A stretch of DNA of 64,000 nt, taken from the NCBI RefSeq assembly GCF_001640805.2, contig NC_066851.1, forward strand, positions 293,992 to 357,991, written 5' to 3'. Source of the DNA: Lates calcarifer (Eukaryota > Chordata > Actinopteri > Centropomidae). Made by a program: the position numbers and the translations under genes. A model generated the notes under the pieces. It was not told the DNA's origin and did not search any database. It saw nothing but the letters and a program-made list of their open reading frames with translations. This document shows positions 45,111-57,300 of the stretch, piece after piece (the stretch's first letter is position 1; each line of letters starts with the position of its first letter).

Positions 45111-47593
45111 GACACCCTCACCACGGGTGCCAATAAGGAGGCTTTTTGCAGGCCGAATTGCTTCCTAACCTGTGACCAAATTTTAAGTGTACAAGCTACG
45201 ACCGGGTTAATGTATGATGTGGGAATTGGCAGAGATAAAGGGGAGGTAACTAAAAAGTGAAGAGGGAAATCATGTGCTTCTATCTTTACCCAATCTGGGA
45301 CATACTCAGGAGGGTTGCTTTGGACATGTGTGATAACTTTCTGAATATTACAAGCCCAGTAATAGTAAAGGAGGTTGGGGATGGACATCCCTCCCAATAT
45401 TTTGGGTCTTTGTAAAAAATAAAAAGCCTTACCAATCCGAGGCTGCCTGCCATCCCAAATGAAATTAGAGAATATCCTATCAAGAGAACTAAACTTGAAT
45501 GAATGCAGGGATATTCTGAAAAAGATATATGAATTTGGGAATCATTTTAAGCTAGTTGGTACGCCCAGCCAATGATAATGGTAAAATGAGCCAACGCTCC
45601 AAATCTTTTTTGCATTTGTCAATTAAAGGGGAAAAATTACATTTATATAATAGCTAAAAAGAGGGATGGACAGTAATCCCCAAGTATTTAAAATGGGATG
45701 TTACTCTCTTGAAAGGGAACATGGAGGCAGGAATATTAAGAGCGGTGGAATTCAGAGGGAAAACTTCATGTTTTTGCGTATTGACCTTATAACCGGAGAG
45801 TTTCCCGAACTGTTCCAGCTTAGATAGAATGGACGGAAGGGACTTTGCTGGTTAGTAGTATATAGGAGGAGGTCGTCTGCGTACAGTGACACCTTGTGTG
45901 CCTTATCACCTCGGATTATCCTCTCGAAGGAGCAGCACTGTCTTAAAGAAATTGCAAGTCAAGTCACTCAATCACTAGGTTGAAAAGCAGTGGTGATAGG
46001 GGGCATCCCTGTCTCATTCAGGGATATAGCTTGATTGTACCTCATTTGTTTGAACTGAGGCTAAAGAAACCACTGTAAAGTAATTTGATCCAGGAAATAA
46101 ATGTGGGTCCGAAGCCAAATCTTGAAAGGGTATCAAAAAGGAAGCCCCATTCCATCCAATCAAAAGCCTTTTCTGCATCAAGGGCCACAATAATTTCAGG
46201 AGAATAAGATTTTGACTGGGCGTACAATATTGTTGAGTGTCGTCCTTGAACAAATCCTGTCTGGTCAGGTGAAATGAGGGCTGGGAGAACCCTTTCAAGG
46301 TGCTTGGCAAGACATTTCGCTAGAATCTTACAATCCACATTAAGTAGACTAATTGGGTGGTAGGACTCGCAGCGAAGGGGGTCTTTGTGTTTTTTGGGAA
46401 TTATACATATTGAAGCTTGCCTCAATGTTTGTGGCAGCTGGCCGTGCAAGAGGGCTTCATTGTATGTATTCAAAAGTAATGGGGAAAGCTCACTGGGGAA
46501 CCTTTTAAAAAATTCCACTGAGAACCCATCGGCCCCAGGTGTTTTTCCAGACTGCATGCAGTTAATGGCTTCCCGAACCTCCTCAACTGTCAATGGATTG
46601 TCGAAAGTGGATCTCAAAGTATCGTTCAGCCTAGGTAGATTCAGTTCCTGATAAAAAGAGTCTGCTTCACTGGGGCCAGTGGTGCACTCGGAAGTATATA
46701 ATTTACCATAGTACTCAGCGAATGTATCATTGATTTGTTGGGGACGTAAATGATTGTTGAGCTTGGTCAGCCAAAAGTCTGCCCGCTTTGTGCTCACAAA
46801 TTCTGTAAATTTAGAGTCTGAAAGTAAAAGAGAGTTCAGGCGCAATGCTCTGCATGTAGGGGGTTGCTTGGGGAAAGACACTTCAAAAGAGAGTGGGGCA
46901 TGATCGGGGATGACAATACTATGATATGTGATGCGATCTATAAAGGGGGATAAGCCGAGTGTCTAATAAAAAATAATCAATTCGAGAGTAAGTACTATGA
47001 ACTGGAGAGAAAAAAGAAAACGCTCTACTAGTTGGAAATTTAAATCTCCAGGGTTCGAACAACCCATATTATTCTATGTAGTTATGAATGACTTTGGATG
47101 ACTGCGATCCAGGTTTGGTAGTGGAACGGTCTAGCTCAGGACTAAGAATGCAATTAATAATTAAATTATGAACGTCAACATCGGCCAGGGCTGAAAAAAA
47201 AGATTTCATAAAAGCCTCATCATCCCAGTTAGAAGCGTATATGTTTACTAGAATTACAAATTTATTAAAAAGTTTACCAGTGACTATCCCATATCTACCA
47301 CTTGGGTCGGTCACGATTTTCTCAGCTGTGAATAAGATATCTTTGTGAATGAGTATGGCAGTGCCTCTAACCTTAGAGTTGAATCTCGAGTGAAAAACCT
47401 TCTCAATCCAGCCTCTATGAATTCTATTAACGTCAGCATTGCAAAAGTGTCTTTCTTGTAGGAACACTATCCCCACATGTAGCTGAGAGAGATGAGCCAG
47501 AACTCTATTCCTTTTAACTGGGTGGTTTAAGCCCTTTACATTCCAAGAGATCAAATTGAGCTTTCTATTCTTAACCCCCGTCATTTTGTACAA
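45092..47593 (-). pseudogene. L1-type ORF2 (endonuclease and reverse transcriptase), broken
   Basis: The start near 47,585 shows an AP-endonuclease pattern (LNLISWNVKGLNHPVKR, VFLQERHF, VILVNIYASN). Finger-palm sequence follows (AINCMQSGKTPGADGFSVEF, SYHPISLLNVDCKILAK, GFVQGRHS, IIVALDAEKAFD). The catalytic YADDLLLY sits near 45,868-45,880 in another frame. The C-terminus contains GGMSIPNLLYYYWACNI. The usual SDH endonuclease motif is disrupted. The enzyme family performs target-primed reverse transcription. Several frame changes make it inactive. Confidence 0.82.
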
Positions 47594-47757
47594 TAAAAAA
47601 AATGATGCAGGTGAGTATAGCTAATATTGTTATGGTGAAAAACTTTAGGTGGTGCAAAACAAGAAAACGTGAAAGGAAAGGAAAAAGAGAAAAAAAAACA
47701 AACAGAAAAAAAAATACACTCCAGAGGGTATGCCCCCCACCCCACCATGGCACCTAC

Positions 47758-50293
47758 CAGAGGTTGCGCTACACTTTTTTGTTGTCTGTCATTTTGACTG
47801 ACAGGGTCATAAAAATCCCGTCATAATCTATTTTTACGGGTCACTTTAATTTTTAAAATTATAATAATGACATATTCAGTTGCATTTAATTTTAATTCAT
47901 TCTTAATTAATATTAAGTCCAAACAAGCTGATCAAATAATCCACACCGTGGACAAACACATCAAGCAGAGGAATGTGTAACTTTTTCTCTGCAGTAACAA
48001 AAACAACTGACTGTGTGGCCGCAGTAGTTACATATGAACAATGAATAATGAAATATGAACAGTTCACCTGTGGCCTAAACGCACAGTCTCACACCTTCCT
48101 CCTGCTCCGCATGGACTTGAATCGCGTGCCCTCTTGCGCGTAATCAAATGTCTCAAGTGGGACTGCTGCAGATGATACTGTCATGAGGTTTTGGACTTTT
48201 TCCTCACACAGACGACTTCTCATGGCTGTTTTGATGTTGTTCTTGAGACTGAATCCGCGCTCTGCTGCCACACTGGAATCTGGAATTACAAGCGCCACTT
48301 CAGCCAAAGTTTTGAAATCAGGGAACATTTCTCCAAGTGAAGTGATAAGAAGTCGGCAAGACTCTCTGAATGAGGGGTTTCCTGATCCTGCAAGCACCCA
48401 CTTCAGCGGTAGGAAATCCCGCAACATGCGCTCCTTCTGCACCAGTGGATCAGCTGCACCGGTCTGTGACCTGTAGTGGTCACAGACGCACTCCAAAGCC
48501 TCCTGTCCATAGCGCTTTAACGCGCTGTCAGCACCACCCGGATAGCGAGATGCATTGAGTACGGTGTCCAGGTCAGAGATGATGCTCAGATGCTCCGATG
48601 GGAATCTTTTTTTGATTGATTTGGTCACATCTGTAATGTACTCTGTGCGTAAAGATGAACATGTCTGCGCGTCTACATGTGTCAGTGTGACACCACAGAA
48701 CCTGCCGTCTCGTGAGGCCTTGTTGAATTTTTTTCTCCACCTCACCTGGCCCATTCATCAAGTCTTCCAGACTGGCCAGTGTCATGCTCACAACAGGTGA
48801 GATGGACAAGATATTGATGTCTTCTTTTTGGAAGATGAGATTCATGCGGTTCACCACGGCCAAAACGTCAGTCAGCAAGTGAGTCAAAGCAGTGAACGTG
48901 TATGTTTGAAGCCGCTTTCTGATGCCCTTTGCTACCGGGCAGTTTTTTGCATCTTCCTCCTCCCTCAACTCCGACACCACAGCAGCCCAGTTGGCATGTA
49001 TGCCCTTAACTGCCCTTTCCAGCGACAGCCAGCGTGTAGCTGATGGTTGTTTTAGGCTCAGCAGGTCGTGTTCGCCCATTTCTTTTTGAAGTTCATTCAG
49101 TCTCTAAGTTCGTATGGGGGAGTTCTTGTAGTATGTGTATATGTTATTAAGAGTGGTGACATATACACTGACTTGACGCACAGCCGTGGAGGCATCACGC
49201 GCAGCAAGTGCTGTCCTGTGCGCACCACAGTGAATGTTTACGAGGAAGGGACAGTCATTCTGGCACAACTGCTGTGCTACTCCGGCCTTTCGACCCACCA
49301 TCACATTGGCTCTGTCACTTCCAAGTCCAACAACCCGAGCCATAGCGACCCCACGGCCCGACAGCACATCTTTTATTTTTGCTGTGATTCAGCAGTGCCA
49401 GAGGGAATTGCGTAATTGCCAATAAACGCAGTTTCAGGCTCCCCTTTCTGTTGAAGTGTCAGGTATGTGATTAGCATTTTCTCCACTGTGATATTAGTGG
49501 TTTCATCTACTATTAGTCCAACATATCTGCTGTTGGCGATGCAGTCATCAATATTACTGGTTATGGTCTCCGCTAAAGCCTCCTCCATCTGACTGACTGT
49601 CTCATGGTGGGTGTATGTGTGTGCACTATTAAGGTTTGGACAGCCGGCAGACTGTAAGAGATTTATCAGGTCAGGATACAGGTGGCTCGGGGTGTTTGTC
49701 TTAGCCATATGTAGCACAACCTTAAGTTGTGTTTTTAATGCCTCGTTGCAGGCAACCTGTGATTTCTCCACATGCTTTATCATAGCCCCACTCTGGTTGA
49801 GCACCCTTAAAGCCTCAAGGTGGCTGTGGCTACTTTTGTGGTCAGTTAATGCTGATTTCTGCATGTTCGTGCATCCCCAGAACAGAACATTTTTCCACCC
49901 TCCCTCCTCAGCCAGGAGAACTACTCCTCCAACTGAACTCTGTACTCCCGCCTAACCTCCTTGCTGCCGCTTGCTCGCTCCGCCGAGGCCAAGGGCTGAG
50001 TTTGTCCTTCATCTTCATCTGCATCTATCCCTCTTTTTTCACCTCTTTTATCATCAACATCGTTATTGGGCTTTTTAAAGAAACTTCTGACATTCAACTG
50101 CCGTGACATTTTAGTTCTTTTCTACTTTTCTTCTTTTCTTCTTCTACAAGAGTCAATTAATATGCTCTTCGCCACCAAGTGGTCAGGGGTGTGAATTGCA
50201 ATCTGTCAAAATGACGGACGGCCCTCAGATTTTTCCATCACCGTTTTAAAAAAACGGTCAATGACGGAAAATATTCGGTTAACGCAACCCCTG
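47758..50293 (-). mobile_element. hAT-superfamily DNA transposon with TIRs and 8-bp duplication
   Basis: The ends are CAGAGGTTGCGCTA (47,758 onward) and, on the other strand, CAGGGGTTGCGTTA (50,293 backward), 12 of 14 matching. The flanks are GCACCTAC (47,750-47,757) and GCACCAAC (50,294-50,301), an 8-base duplication with one change. Size is 2,536 bases. It sits between ORF2 and ORF1 of the L1-like element. Confidence 0.9.
48089..50109 (-). pseudogene. hAT transposase, frameshifted
   Basis: N-terminus MSRQLNVRSFFKK (50,109). A middle region contains SNIDDCIANSRYVGLIVDE and TTNITVEKMLITY (about 49,560-49,450), GSDRANVMVG, NIHCGAHRTALAARDAS and PSATRWLSLERAVKG. The C-terminal dimerisation region has VIPDSSVAAERGFSLKNN, KTAMRSRL (about 48,300-48,190). 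These are hAT transposase landmarks of the type seen in ZNF862-like proteins. Stops or shifts near 49,920, 49,375, 49,105 and 48,750 break the frame. Confidence 0.85.
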
Positions 50294-50970
50294 GCACCAA
50301 CCCGAACTAAGTGCTGTACTTGTCCAACAACTACAAAAACTACAAAGATGCATTAAACCTAACACATGCATCTTAGGACTCCTCACTCTAAAGTTGGAAG
50401 TGACAACTTATATCATCAAAAAGAAAATAAAAATAGAAAATAAATAATTATAATAATGATAATAATGATAAATACATTAATAATAATAATAATAATAGCA
50501 ATTTAGCAGTAAAAGATAGAAATTTACTTTGTTGATCACTTAGCATAGTTGCAGAACATGTCACTAGTAAAACAGATCACATGCAACCAAAAAAAAAAAA
50601 GACCCAACAAACAAAACAAAAAAATATATAATAATGATAATAATGATAACAATAATAATAAAGAAAACCTCTTTTCCTTTCTCTCCTAATACACAAACAC
50701 GAACAAGTGAGAGGGGCATGGATCAGTTTACATCGTTGACAGTCTGACATGGATACTAAACTGAGCCATTACAGTGGTAACCTTAGGTTGTTTGTCAAAT
50801 GCACAATAACCGAGTGAAACTAAACTGGTCTCATATGTAAACTTACATTATGGTATCACAACAGTTCGACACTTACTAGTAAACATAGCTCCACTTACAG
50901 ACTGTGATCAGGGGAAATACTCTCCAACAGTGCACACATTTCAGCGGTCAAAAATGAGGAAGCCAGGCGG

Positions 50971-51830
50971 TTAGTCCTCTAATGTGGGCATATCGTCGCT
51001 CCCTGTGGCCCCCACTGCTTCCCCCATCTTCTCGATATTTGCTTTGACAAAGGCAGATGCATCCTGCGGTGACTTGAATTCATGTTTGGAGCCATTGTAT
51101 ATGAACCGGAGTGTTGTAGGGTATGCGAGTATTTCAAACCAGCCTCCTGAAGTTGTTTCTTTACTCAATGCTGAGGTCCAGGTAGAAGCTGAATTTCTGC
51201 CCCCGGTATGTCAGCTGTCCAGCTCGTTCCCAGGATAAGCATAGAATCAGTTCCTTGGTCCGGTAGTGATGCAGACGGGCAATCATGGCTCGCGGAGGCC
51301 CGTTTTTCTGCGGCGGTCTAAGGGCACAGTGAACGCGATCCACTGCTGGTTTACGAGGGAAGCTGTCCTCCCCGAATACCTCCACCAGGAAAGTCTCCAT
51401 GAAGGCGGTGGGATGACTGGCTTTCAATTTTTTCTGGGAGACCAACAACTCTGATGTTCTGCCTTCGTGATCTGTTTACCTGGTCATCCACCTGAGCACG
51501 GAGTTTTTCATTCTTGGCCTTCAGATCAGCATATGAGCGCTCCAGCGCGGTGACTCTGCCATCCACGTTGTTTAAACCTTCTTCCACCTCCAGGATTTTT
51601 ACAGCATGAGTTGAGACTGTGGACTGCAGCATGGCAACTGTGCAACGAAGCTCCGACAGGATCTCGTCTTTCATATGGTCGAGCAGCCCCTTCAAATCTT
51701 CACGGGTGAGGTGCTAGCTCGTGCTAGCCCCAGCTTCTGTAGCTCCACCGGAGTAGCTATAGCTAGCTGTGATCTCGCTCAACTGGGCCAAAGACGACTG
51801 GGCTGCTCTCGTGTTGGGTCTTCCGCTCAT
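50971..51830 (-). pseudogene. L1-type ORF1 protein, broken
   Basis: The ATG at 51,830 (MSGRPNTRAAQ) leads to a TAG near 51,715. Then come a coiled-coil heptad region (51,695-51,480; VDGRVTALERSYADLKAKNEK), an RRM-like start (RQNIRVVGLPE) and, in another frame, the C-terminal domain (PPRAMIARLHHYRTKELIL, LTYRGQKFSFYLDLS). It ends at 50,971. ORF1p is the trimeric RNA-binding chaperone of L1 elements. Confidence 0.78.
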
Positions 51831-51849
51831 CCTTGAGTCTTGCTGTTTG

Positions 51850-52860
51850 CCAAGCCTTACAGCAAAGTTCTACACAACAAAAATGTGTGTGTGTGATTCA
51901 ATGGAATTGATGATTTAAGTAGATAAATCTCAAAAGGAGCGAGGAGCGCAGGAGTGTGCGTCTTCACTATGCCATGACACCCAGATGATCTGGCCCAGGA
52001 GATATCTTAATCAGATGCCCGAATCGCTGCACCAAACCGTCTATCAGTCTCTTGCTCCATCATACCCTCGGAGCCTCCTTTCCAGCACCCTGGAATAAAG
52101 TTTCCCAGGGAAGCTGGGGATAAAACCACCTATTTTGAGAATCACCTTTTCTGAGCCTAACCCTCATTAAATTCAAAGGCATAAATCACGGGAGCTAGGA
52201 GTCAGGAGTGAAAAGGCAGATTGTATGTGTCTTGTGTCTATGTTAGTGCTAATGTCACAGCAAAATCATGGTGCGGAAAGTATGAATGATTGCGACAAGC
52301 TGCTTTTAATGTGTGCACTGCATGCTGGCTTGTGGCAACCTTGGTATTTGCCGAAGGATTAGACTGGCTTGCAGTAAACAGGGAAAACTAATGAACAAAT
52401 CCCTGATAAAATTGAACAAAATCTTTAATGTTGAAGAAATGTATTTAAAGAAAAAGCTTAACCAATAGAAAAAAGGGTTGTGTGGAATAGGGAGTATTGT
52501 GCAGTAATACTGTACCAGGTTAAACAAGGCACAATTGTCTTTGAGTGTGTGTATTGTGTTAAGAGAATTGGTGTCTATGGATACTGGAACAGTGTCTATA
52601 GAGAGTGAGATGAAAACCCAGCAGGTGCTAACATAAATCTCATACTCTCTATAAGGGTCAGTTACTCTGGAGTATACCATACAAACTGGCTGGCTGTTCT
52701 ACTCTGGCTCATGCAAAACCTGCGGTGATAACTAAAGTGAGCCTCATATAGAATTCATAATAATCTGATACAGCCCATCAGATTCGGCAGGGGAATAAAA
52801 CAAGGAACAAGATTACAATAATCAAGAGGCTGTGAAATCAGTAAAAAGATCAAATAAGAG
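51850..52860. other. No gene recognised
   Basis: Sequence between the L1 5' end and the retroviral remnants. GTGTGTGTG near 51,885. Nothing else is supported, and no LTR corresponding to that at 62,985 was found. Confidence 0.4.
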
Positions 52861-52869
52861 ATAGAAAAT

Positions 52870-53580
52870 TGAGAACTTAAAGCAACTAGCAAACAAAACA
52901 ACAATAGGACATATAATTCTAGACATCTTAATCTTACTAGGATTTCTTTTGTTCCTTAGTGGAATTCTATGGAGAATAATTGAAGATTTGTCTACGGAAT
53001 AGAGATAAGTAAAGAAATAAATAGATAAAAAACAAAAACAAAAGATAAACGAATAAGCAACATAAAACAGAATAAAAAGATAAGGAGTGAATGCAAGAAC
53101 AAGAAGAGAACAGTAGTGATGAAACTTTAACCTCTGATCACTTTGAAAATCAAGGAGACAGAGAGACTCAAGGCATCAGAACACATTTTTGGCTAGAACG
53201 GACATACTATGATGAGGAAGGCATAGAACTTTGGCAAACTGAACAAGAAATCAGTCAAAAATTGTGGCAGATTACTAAAATTATAAACTTAGGCCAAACA
53301 AAATAAGGATTTCCTCTGGTACCATGGGAGAGAGTGATATGAAAATTGTGGGTTCCCCGTACTTTAGCATTGATACTGGAACACCTGACGGGACCCATGA
53401 TGACGGGAGATGGGGAACTGAAAGAGTTTAGCCGTTGGCAAGACCATATCCAGCAATCTCTCACAGAGCTGGCAGAGAACCAAGGAGGTCAGACGAGGTG
53501 CCCTGAGGATTGCAATGAGGGAATAACACTCAGAAATGGAAAGAAGTTGAGACGGTATGACTCTCAAGAAAAGTGGTAAC
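52870..53580 (+). pseudogene. Unplaced frames upstream of retroviral pol
   Basis: A short frame has a clear membrane segment (IILDILILLGFLLFLSGIL, about 52,917-52,973) followed by RIIEDLSTE and a stop. Next is an acidic frame (53,091-53,306; DEEGIELWQTEQEIS) and another with FSRWQDHIQQSLTELAEN (about 53,427-53,480). These may be gag or accessory remnants of the retrovirus, or an env tail from another copy. I cannot assign them. Confidence 0.3.
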
Positions 53581-53640
53581 AAATGAGCCATAGCCCCATC
53601 ACAAATTGAGGCTATAACAAAAGCTCCCAAACCACAAACA

Positions 53641-54309
53641 GTGGGACAGATGCTCTTCTTTCTGGGGATGGCGAGGTGTAGTCAGCCGTGGATCTGCGAC
53701 TATGCAATTAAAACAGCCCCACTACAAGGTCTAGTTAAAGCTGCAGGACAAACAAACGGCTCAGCCGAACTACAATGGACGGTGGAAGCTGGAGGAGCTT
53801 TCCAAGCCCTAAAAAAGGACATGTAAATGGCACCAGCACTAGGTAACCCTGACTAAGTGTTTCATTTATATGTTGCAGAAAAAGCAGGATATAGTCTTGA
53901 TGCAAGAAACTCCAACGGGTAAGCAACCACTAGCATATTACAGCACCAAACTGGATAACATTGAAACAGGCCTTCCTCCCTGTTACCAGGGATTGGCAGC
54001 AGCTGCCTTTGCCTTCCAGAAAGTATCAACCCAGCAACACGAATGGTGACACCTGTAGAAGGCTCACCGCATGATTCTGTTCAGGCCACGAATGTGTTCT
54101 TAAAGCTTTGTTAGGACTTGTATAACCAACCTATAACAGCACAACTTAAATTCTTTGTGAATGGTTCCTGTTTTAGAGATGCTACAGGTAACCATGCAAG
54201 TTATGCAATCATACAGTTACAATTTGACGACACTTACTGAAAGTCAGGCCACTAAACTACCACAACCTTGTTCAGCACAACTCACAGAAACTCGCTGTGT
54301 GTCGCCTGG
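53641..54309 (+). pseudogene. Retroviral pol: RT connection and RNase H, first part
   Basis: VGQMLFFLGMARCSQPWI (about 53,640-53,695) and KAAGQTNGSAELQWT resemble the RT-RNase H connection of gammaretrovirus-like fish retroviruses. QAL, KKDM, APALG and YVAEKAGYS follow. RNase H begins near 54,150 (FFVNGSCFRDATGNHASYA). The sequence stops at the LINE insertion and resumes at 57,664. Stops occur at several points. Confidence 0.7.
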
Positions 54310-54315
54310 CAATAG

Positions 54316-57300
54316 ACTTAGACTTAGACTTAGACGGACTTTATTGATCCCTTTGGGATGACTCCCTCGGGGAAATTACGTTTCCAGCAGCAAATACAGG
54401 TAGAAGATGTAAATAAAATAGGAAAGAATATAAATAGAATTGGATTGAGGGTGATTTAAGATAAATATGCAGAGTATACTGGACTGTGTGTGGCATTAAC
54501 ATAAATAATAAATATAGATATGCTGAAACTGTATGTTACTTGAGTGTCCAGGTGGGTTATTGCACTTTAAGGGGGGCTACCACTCCCTTCTGTCCTCCAT
54601 ACCCTACTCTCCCTCCTCCTCCCCCCAAGTGAGGAGTTGTAGAGTGTGATGGCATGGTGGACAAAGGAGTTCTTCAGTCTGTTGGTCCTACACTTGGGCA
54701 GGAGCAGTCTTTCACTGAACAGGCTCCTCTGGTTGCTGATGACAGTGTGCAGAGGGTGGCTGGTATTGTCCATGATATCCAGCAGTTTGTCCAGTGTCCT
54801 CATCTCTGCCACCGTCACCAGAGAGTCCAACTTCATGCCGACCACAGAGCCGGCCCGCCTGATCAGTTTCTCCAGTCTGTTTGTGTCCTTTTTTGATATG
54901 CTGCTCCCCCAGCACACCACAGTGTAAAAGAGGACGCTGGCAACCACAGACTGGTAGAACATCCACAGCAGTTTGCTGCAGACATTAAAAGACCGCAGTC
55001 TCCTTAAGAAGTACAGCCTGCTTTGTGTCTTTCCATACAGGTGGCTGGTGTGTGTTGTCCAGTCCAGTTTATTGTCCAACCACAGCCCAAGGTATTTGTA
55101 GGAGTCCACAGCCTCCACCTCAGCTCCCTCTAACAGGATTGGTCGCTGTCTTGGTCTGGACCTCCCAAAGTCAATGACCAGCTCCTTCGTCTTAGAGGTG
55201 TTGAGTTGTAGGTGGTTAGTGTGGCACCATGCAGCAAAGTCCCCCACCAGTCTCCGATACTCCTCCTCTCTGTCATCCCTGATGCACCCAACGATGGCTG
55301 TGTCATCGGCGTACTTCTGTATGTGACACAGCTCCGAGTTGTAACAGAAGTCCGAGGTGTACAGGGTGAAGAGAAGAGGGGCCAGCACTGTGCCCTGGGG
55401 GGCTCCAGTGCTGCTGACCACAGTGTCAGACGTGATGTCCTTCAGCCTGACGTACTGTGGCCTGCCAGTGAGGTAGTCGGAGATCCAGTCCACCAGATAG
55501 GGGTCCACTCCCATCCTGCTCAGTTTGTCACGAAGCATAGGGGGCTGGATGGTATTAAAGGCACTGGAGAAGTCCAAGAAGAGAATCCTCACTGTGCCGC
55601 TTCCCTTATCCAGGTGGGAGTGGGCTCTGTGTAGCAGGTAGAGGATGGCATCCTCCACCCCAACACCTTGCTGGTAAGCAAACTGCAGGCGGTCCTGGGC
55701 ATGTTGCACCTGGGGTCTGAGGAGGCTAAGGAAGAGCCGCTCCAACATCTTCATCAGGTGTGAAGTGAGTGCCACCGGTCGGAAGTCATTCAGCTCGCTG
55801 GGCCGGTTCTTCTTCGGAACTGGAACGATGCAGGATGTCTTCCAGAGGGTGGGCACTCTCCCTAGCTGCAGGCTAAGGTTGAAGATCCGTTGTAGTGGTT
55901 CCCCCAGTTCTGTAGCGCATGTCTTCAGCAGTCTTGGACACACTTTGTCCGGGCCTGCTGCTTTCCTGGGCCGGAGCTTCCTCAGCTGTCCTCTGACCTG
56001 GTCTGTGGTGATATGAGGCGGAGACTGTGATGGGGTGGGGGAGGAGGAGGGGGGTGTTGTGGTGTCTGTGGGGAGGTGTGTAGAGGGAAGAAGGAGAGAT
56101 GGCTGCGGTGAGGGTGGGGGTGGGGGGGACAAGGGCTGGTTGAACCTGTTGAAGAAGTCATTCAGTTCGTTCGCCCTCTCCATTGTCCCCCCTATGGCTC
56201 TGGCCTTTGTGTTGTGACCTGAGATGGTCTTCACACCTTGCCAGACCTCCCTCATGTTGTTTTCCCTCAGCTTCTGCTCCACCTTTCTCCTGTAGCTGTC
56301 CTTAGCTTCCCTCACACAATGTTTCACCTCCTGCTGTGCTGCCTTCATGGCCTCCCTGTCTCTGCTCCTGAAGGCAGCCTTCTTCCTGTTGAGGACAGCC
56401 TTGACTTCCCGCGTTACCCATGGCTTGTTGTTAGGGTAACAGCGGACTGTCTTGACAGGGGAGACCACATCTACACAGAAATTCAGGTACTCTGTCAGAC
56501 AGTGTGTCATCCCCTCAATGTCCTCATCATGCGGGTTGATCAGCACATCCCAGACCGTGGTGTTGTAACAGTCTCTCAAGGCACTTTCCATCTCAGGGGA
56601 CCATCTTCTGATGGACCGAGTTGTCACCGGCTGCTTTTGGACCAGGGGGGTGTACAGTGGCTGTAGGTGAACCAGATTGTGATCAGACTTCCCTAGAGGG
56701 GGGAGGGGAGTCGCTCTGTATGCATCCCTTACATTAACATACAGAAGATCAATTGTCCTGTTGTTTCTAGTAGGACAGTCTACAACCTGATTAAAAACAG
56801 CCAAGGTAGAGTCCAAGGTTACATGGTTAAAGTCCCCAGAGATGATCATAAGTGCCTCAGGGTGCTGTGTCTGCAGCCTTGCTGTGATGGAGTGGATCTT
56901 CTCACAGGCAGTGGCTGCGTCCGCTCTCGGAGGGATGTAAACGCCGACGGTGATCACATGACTGAACTCCCTCGGCAGGTAATATGGCCGTAGGCTAACA
57001 GCTAGCAGTTCGAGGTCACGGCAGCACAAGACTGTCTTTACAGAGATATGTCCTGGGTTACACCAGCGGTTGTTGACATACATGATGAGTCCCCCACCTT
57101 TGTTTTTACCGCTTGCGTTAGTGTCTCTGTCGGCTCTCACAGCAGTGAATCCCAGCAGGTCCACGTTAGCATCCGGTACGAGGTGGTTCAGCCATGTCTC
57201 CGTAAAGATGAACAAGCTGCTCTCGCGGTAGATCCGCTGGTTGTTCAGTGCGGATAGCTCGTCGATCTTGTTCGGCAGCGAGTTCACATTCCCCATGATT

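Larger units (their letters stand above)
45111..51830 (-). mobile_element. L1-clade LINE, interrupted by a hAT transposon
   Basis: ORF1 lies at 51,830-50,971 and ORF2 at 47,593-45,092, both on the minus strand. The region between contains the hAT insertion (47,758-50,293) and AT-rich inter-ORF sequence with ATA-type microsatellites (50,430-50,670). The 3' end is cut at the L2 fragment. Both ORFs are broken. Confidence 0.82.

Noticed and set aside
50430..50670. Regular AATAAT repeats as a CRISPR-like array
   Set aside because: Irregular AT microsatellite without spacers, in a vertebrate-type genome.
52306..52680. 124-codon minus-strand frame rich in Phe/Ile as a membrane protein
   Set aside because: Composition follows from AT-rich DNA; no start context or conserved motif.
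55212..55634. Plus-strand 140-codon frame
   Set aside because: Shadow of the intact LINE reverse transcriptase on the opposite strand.
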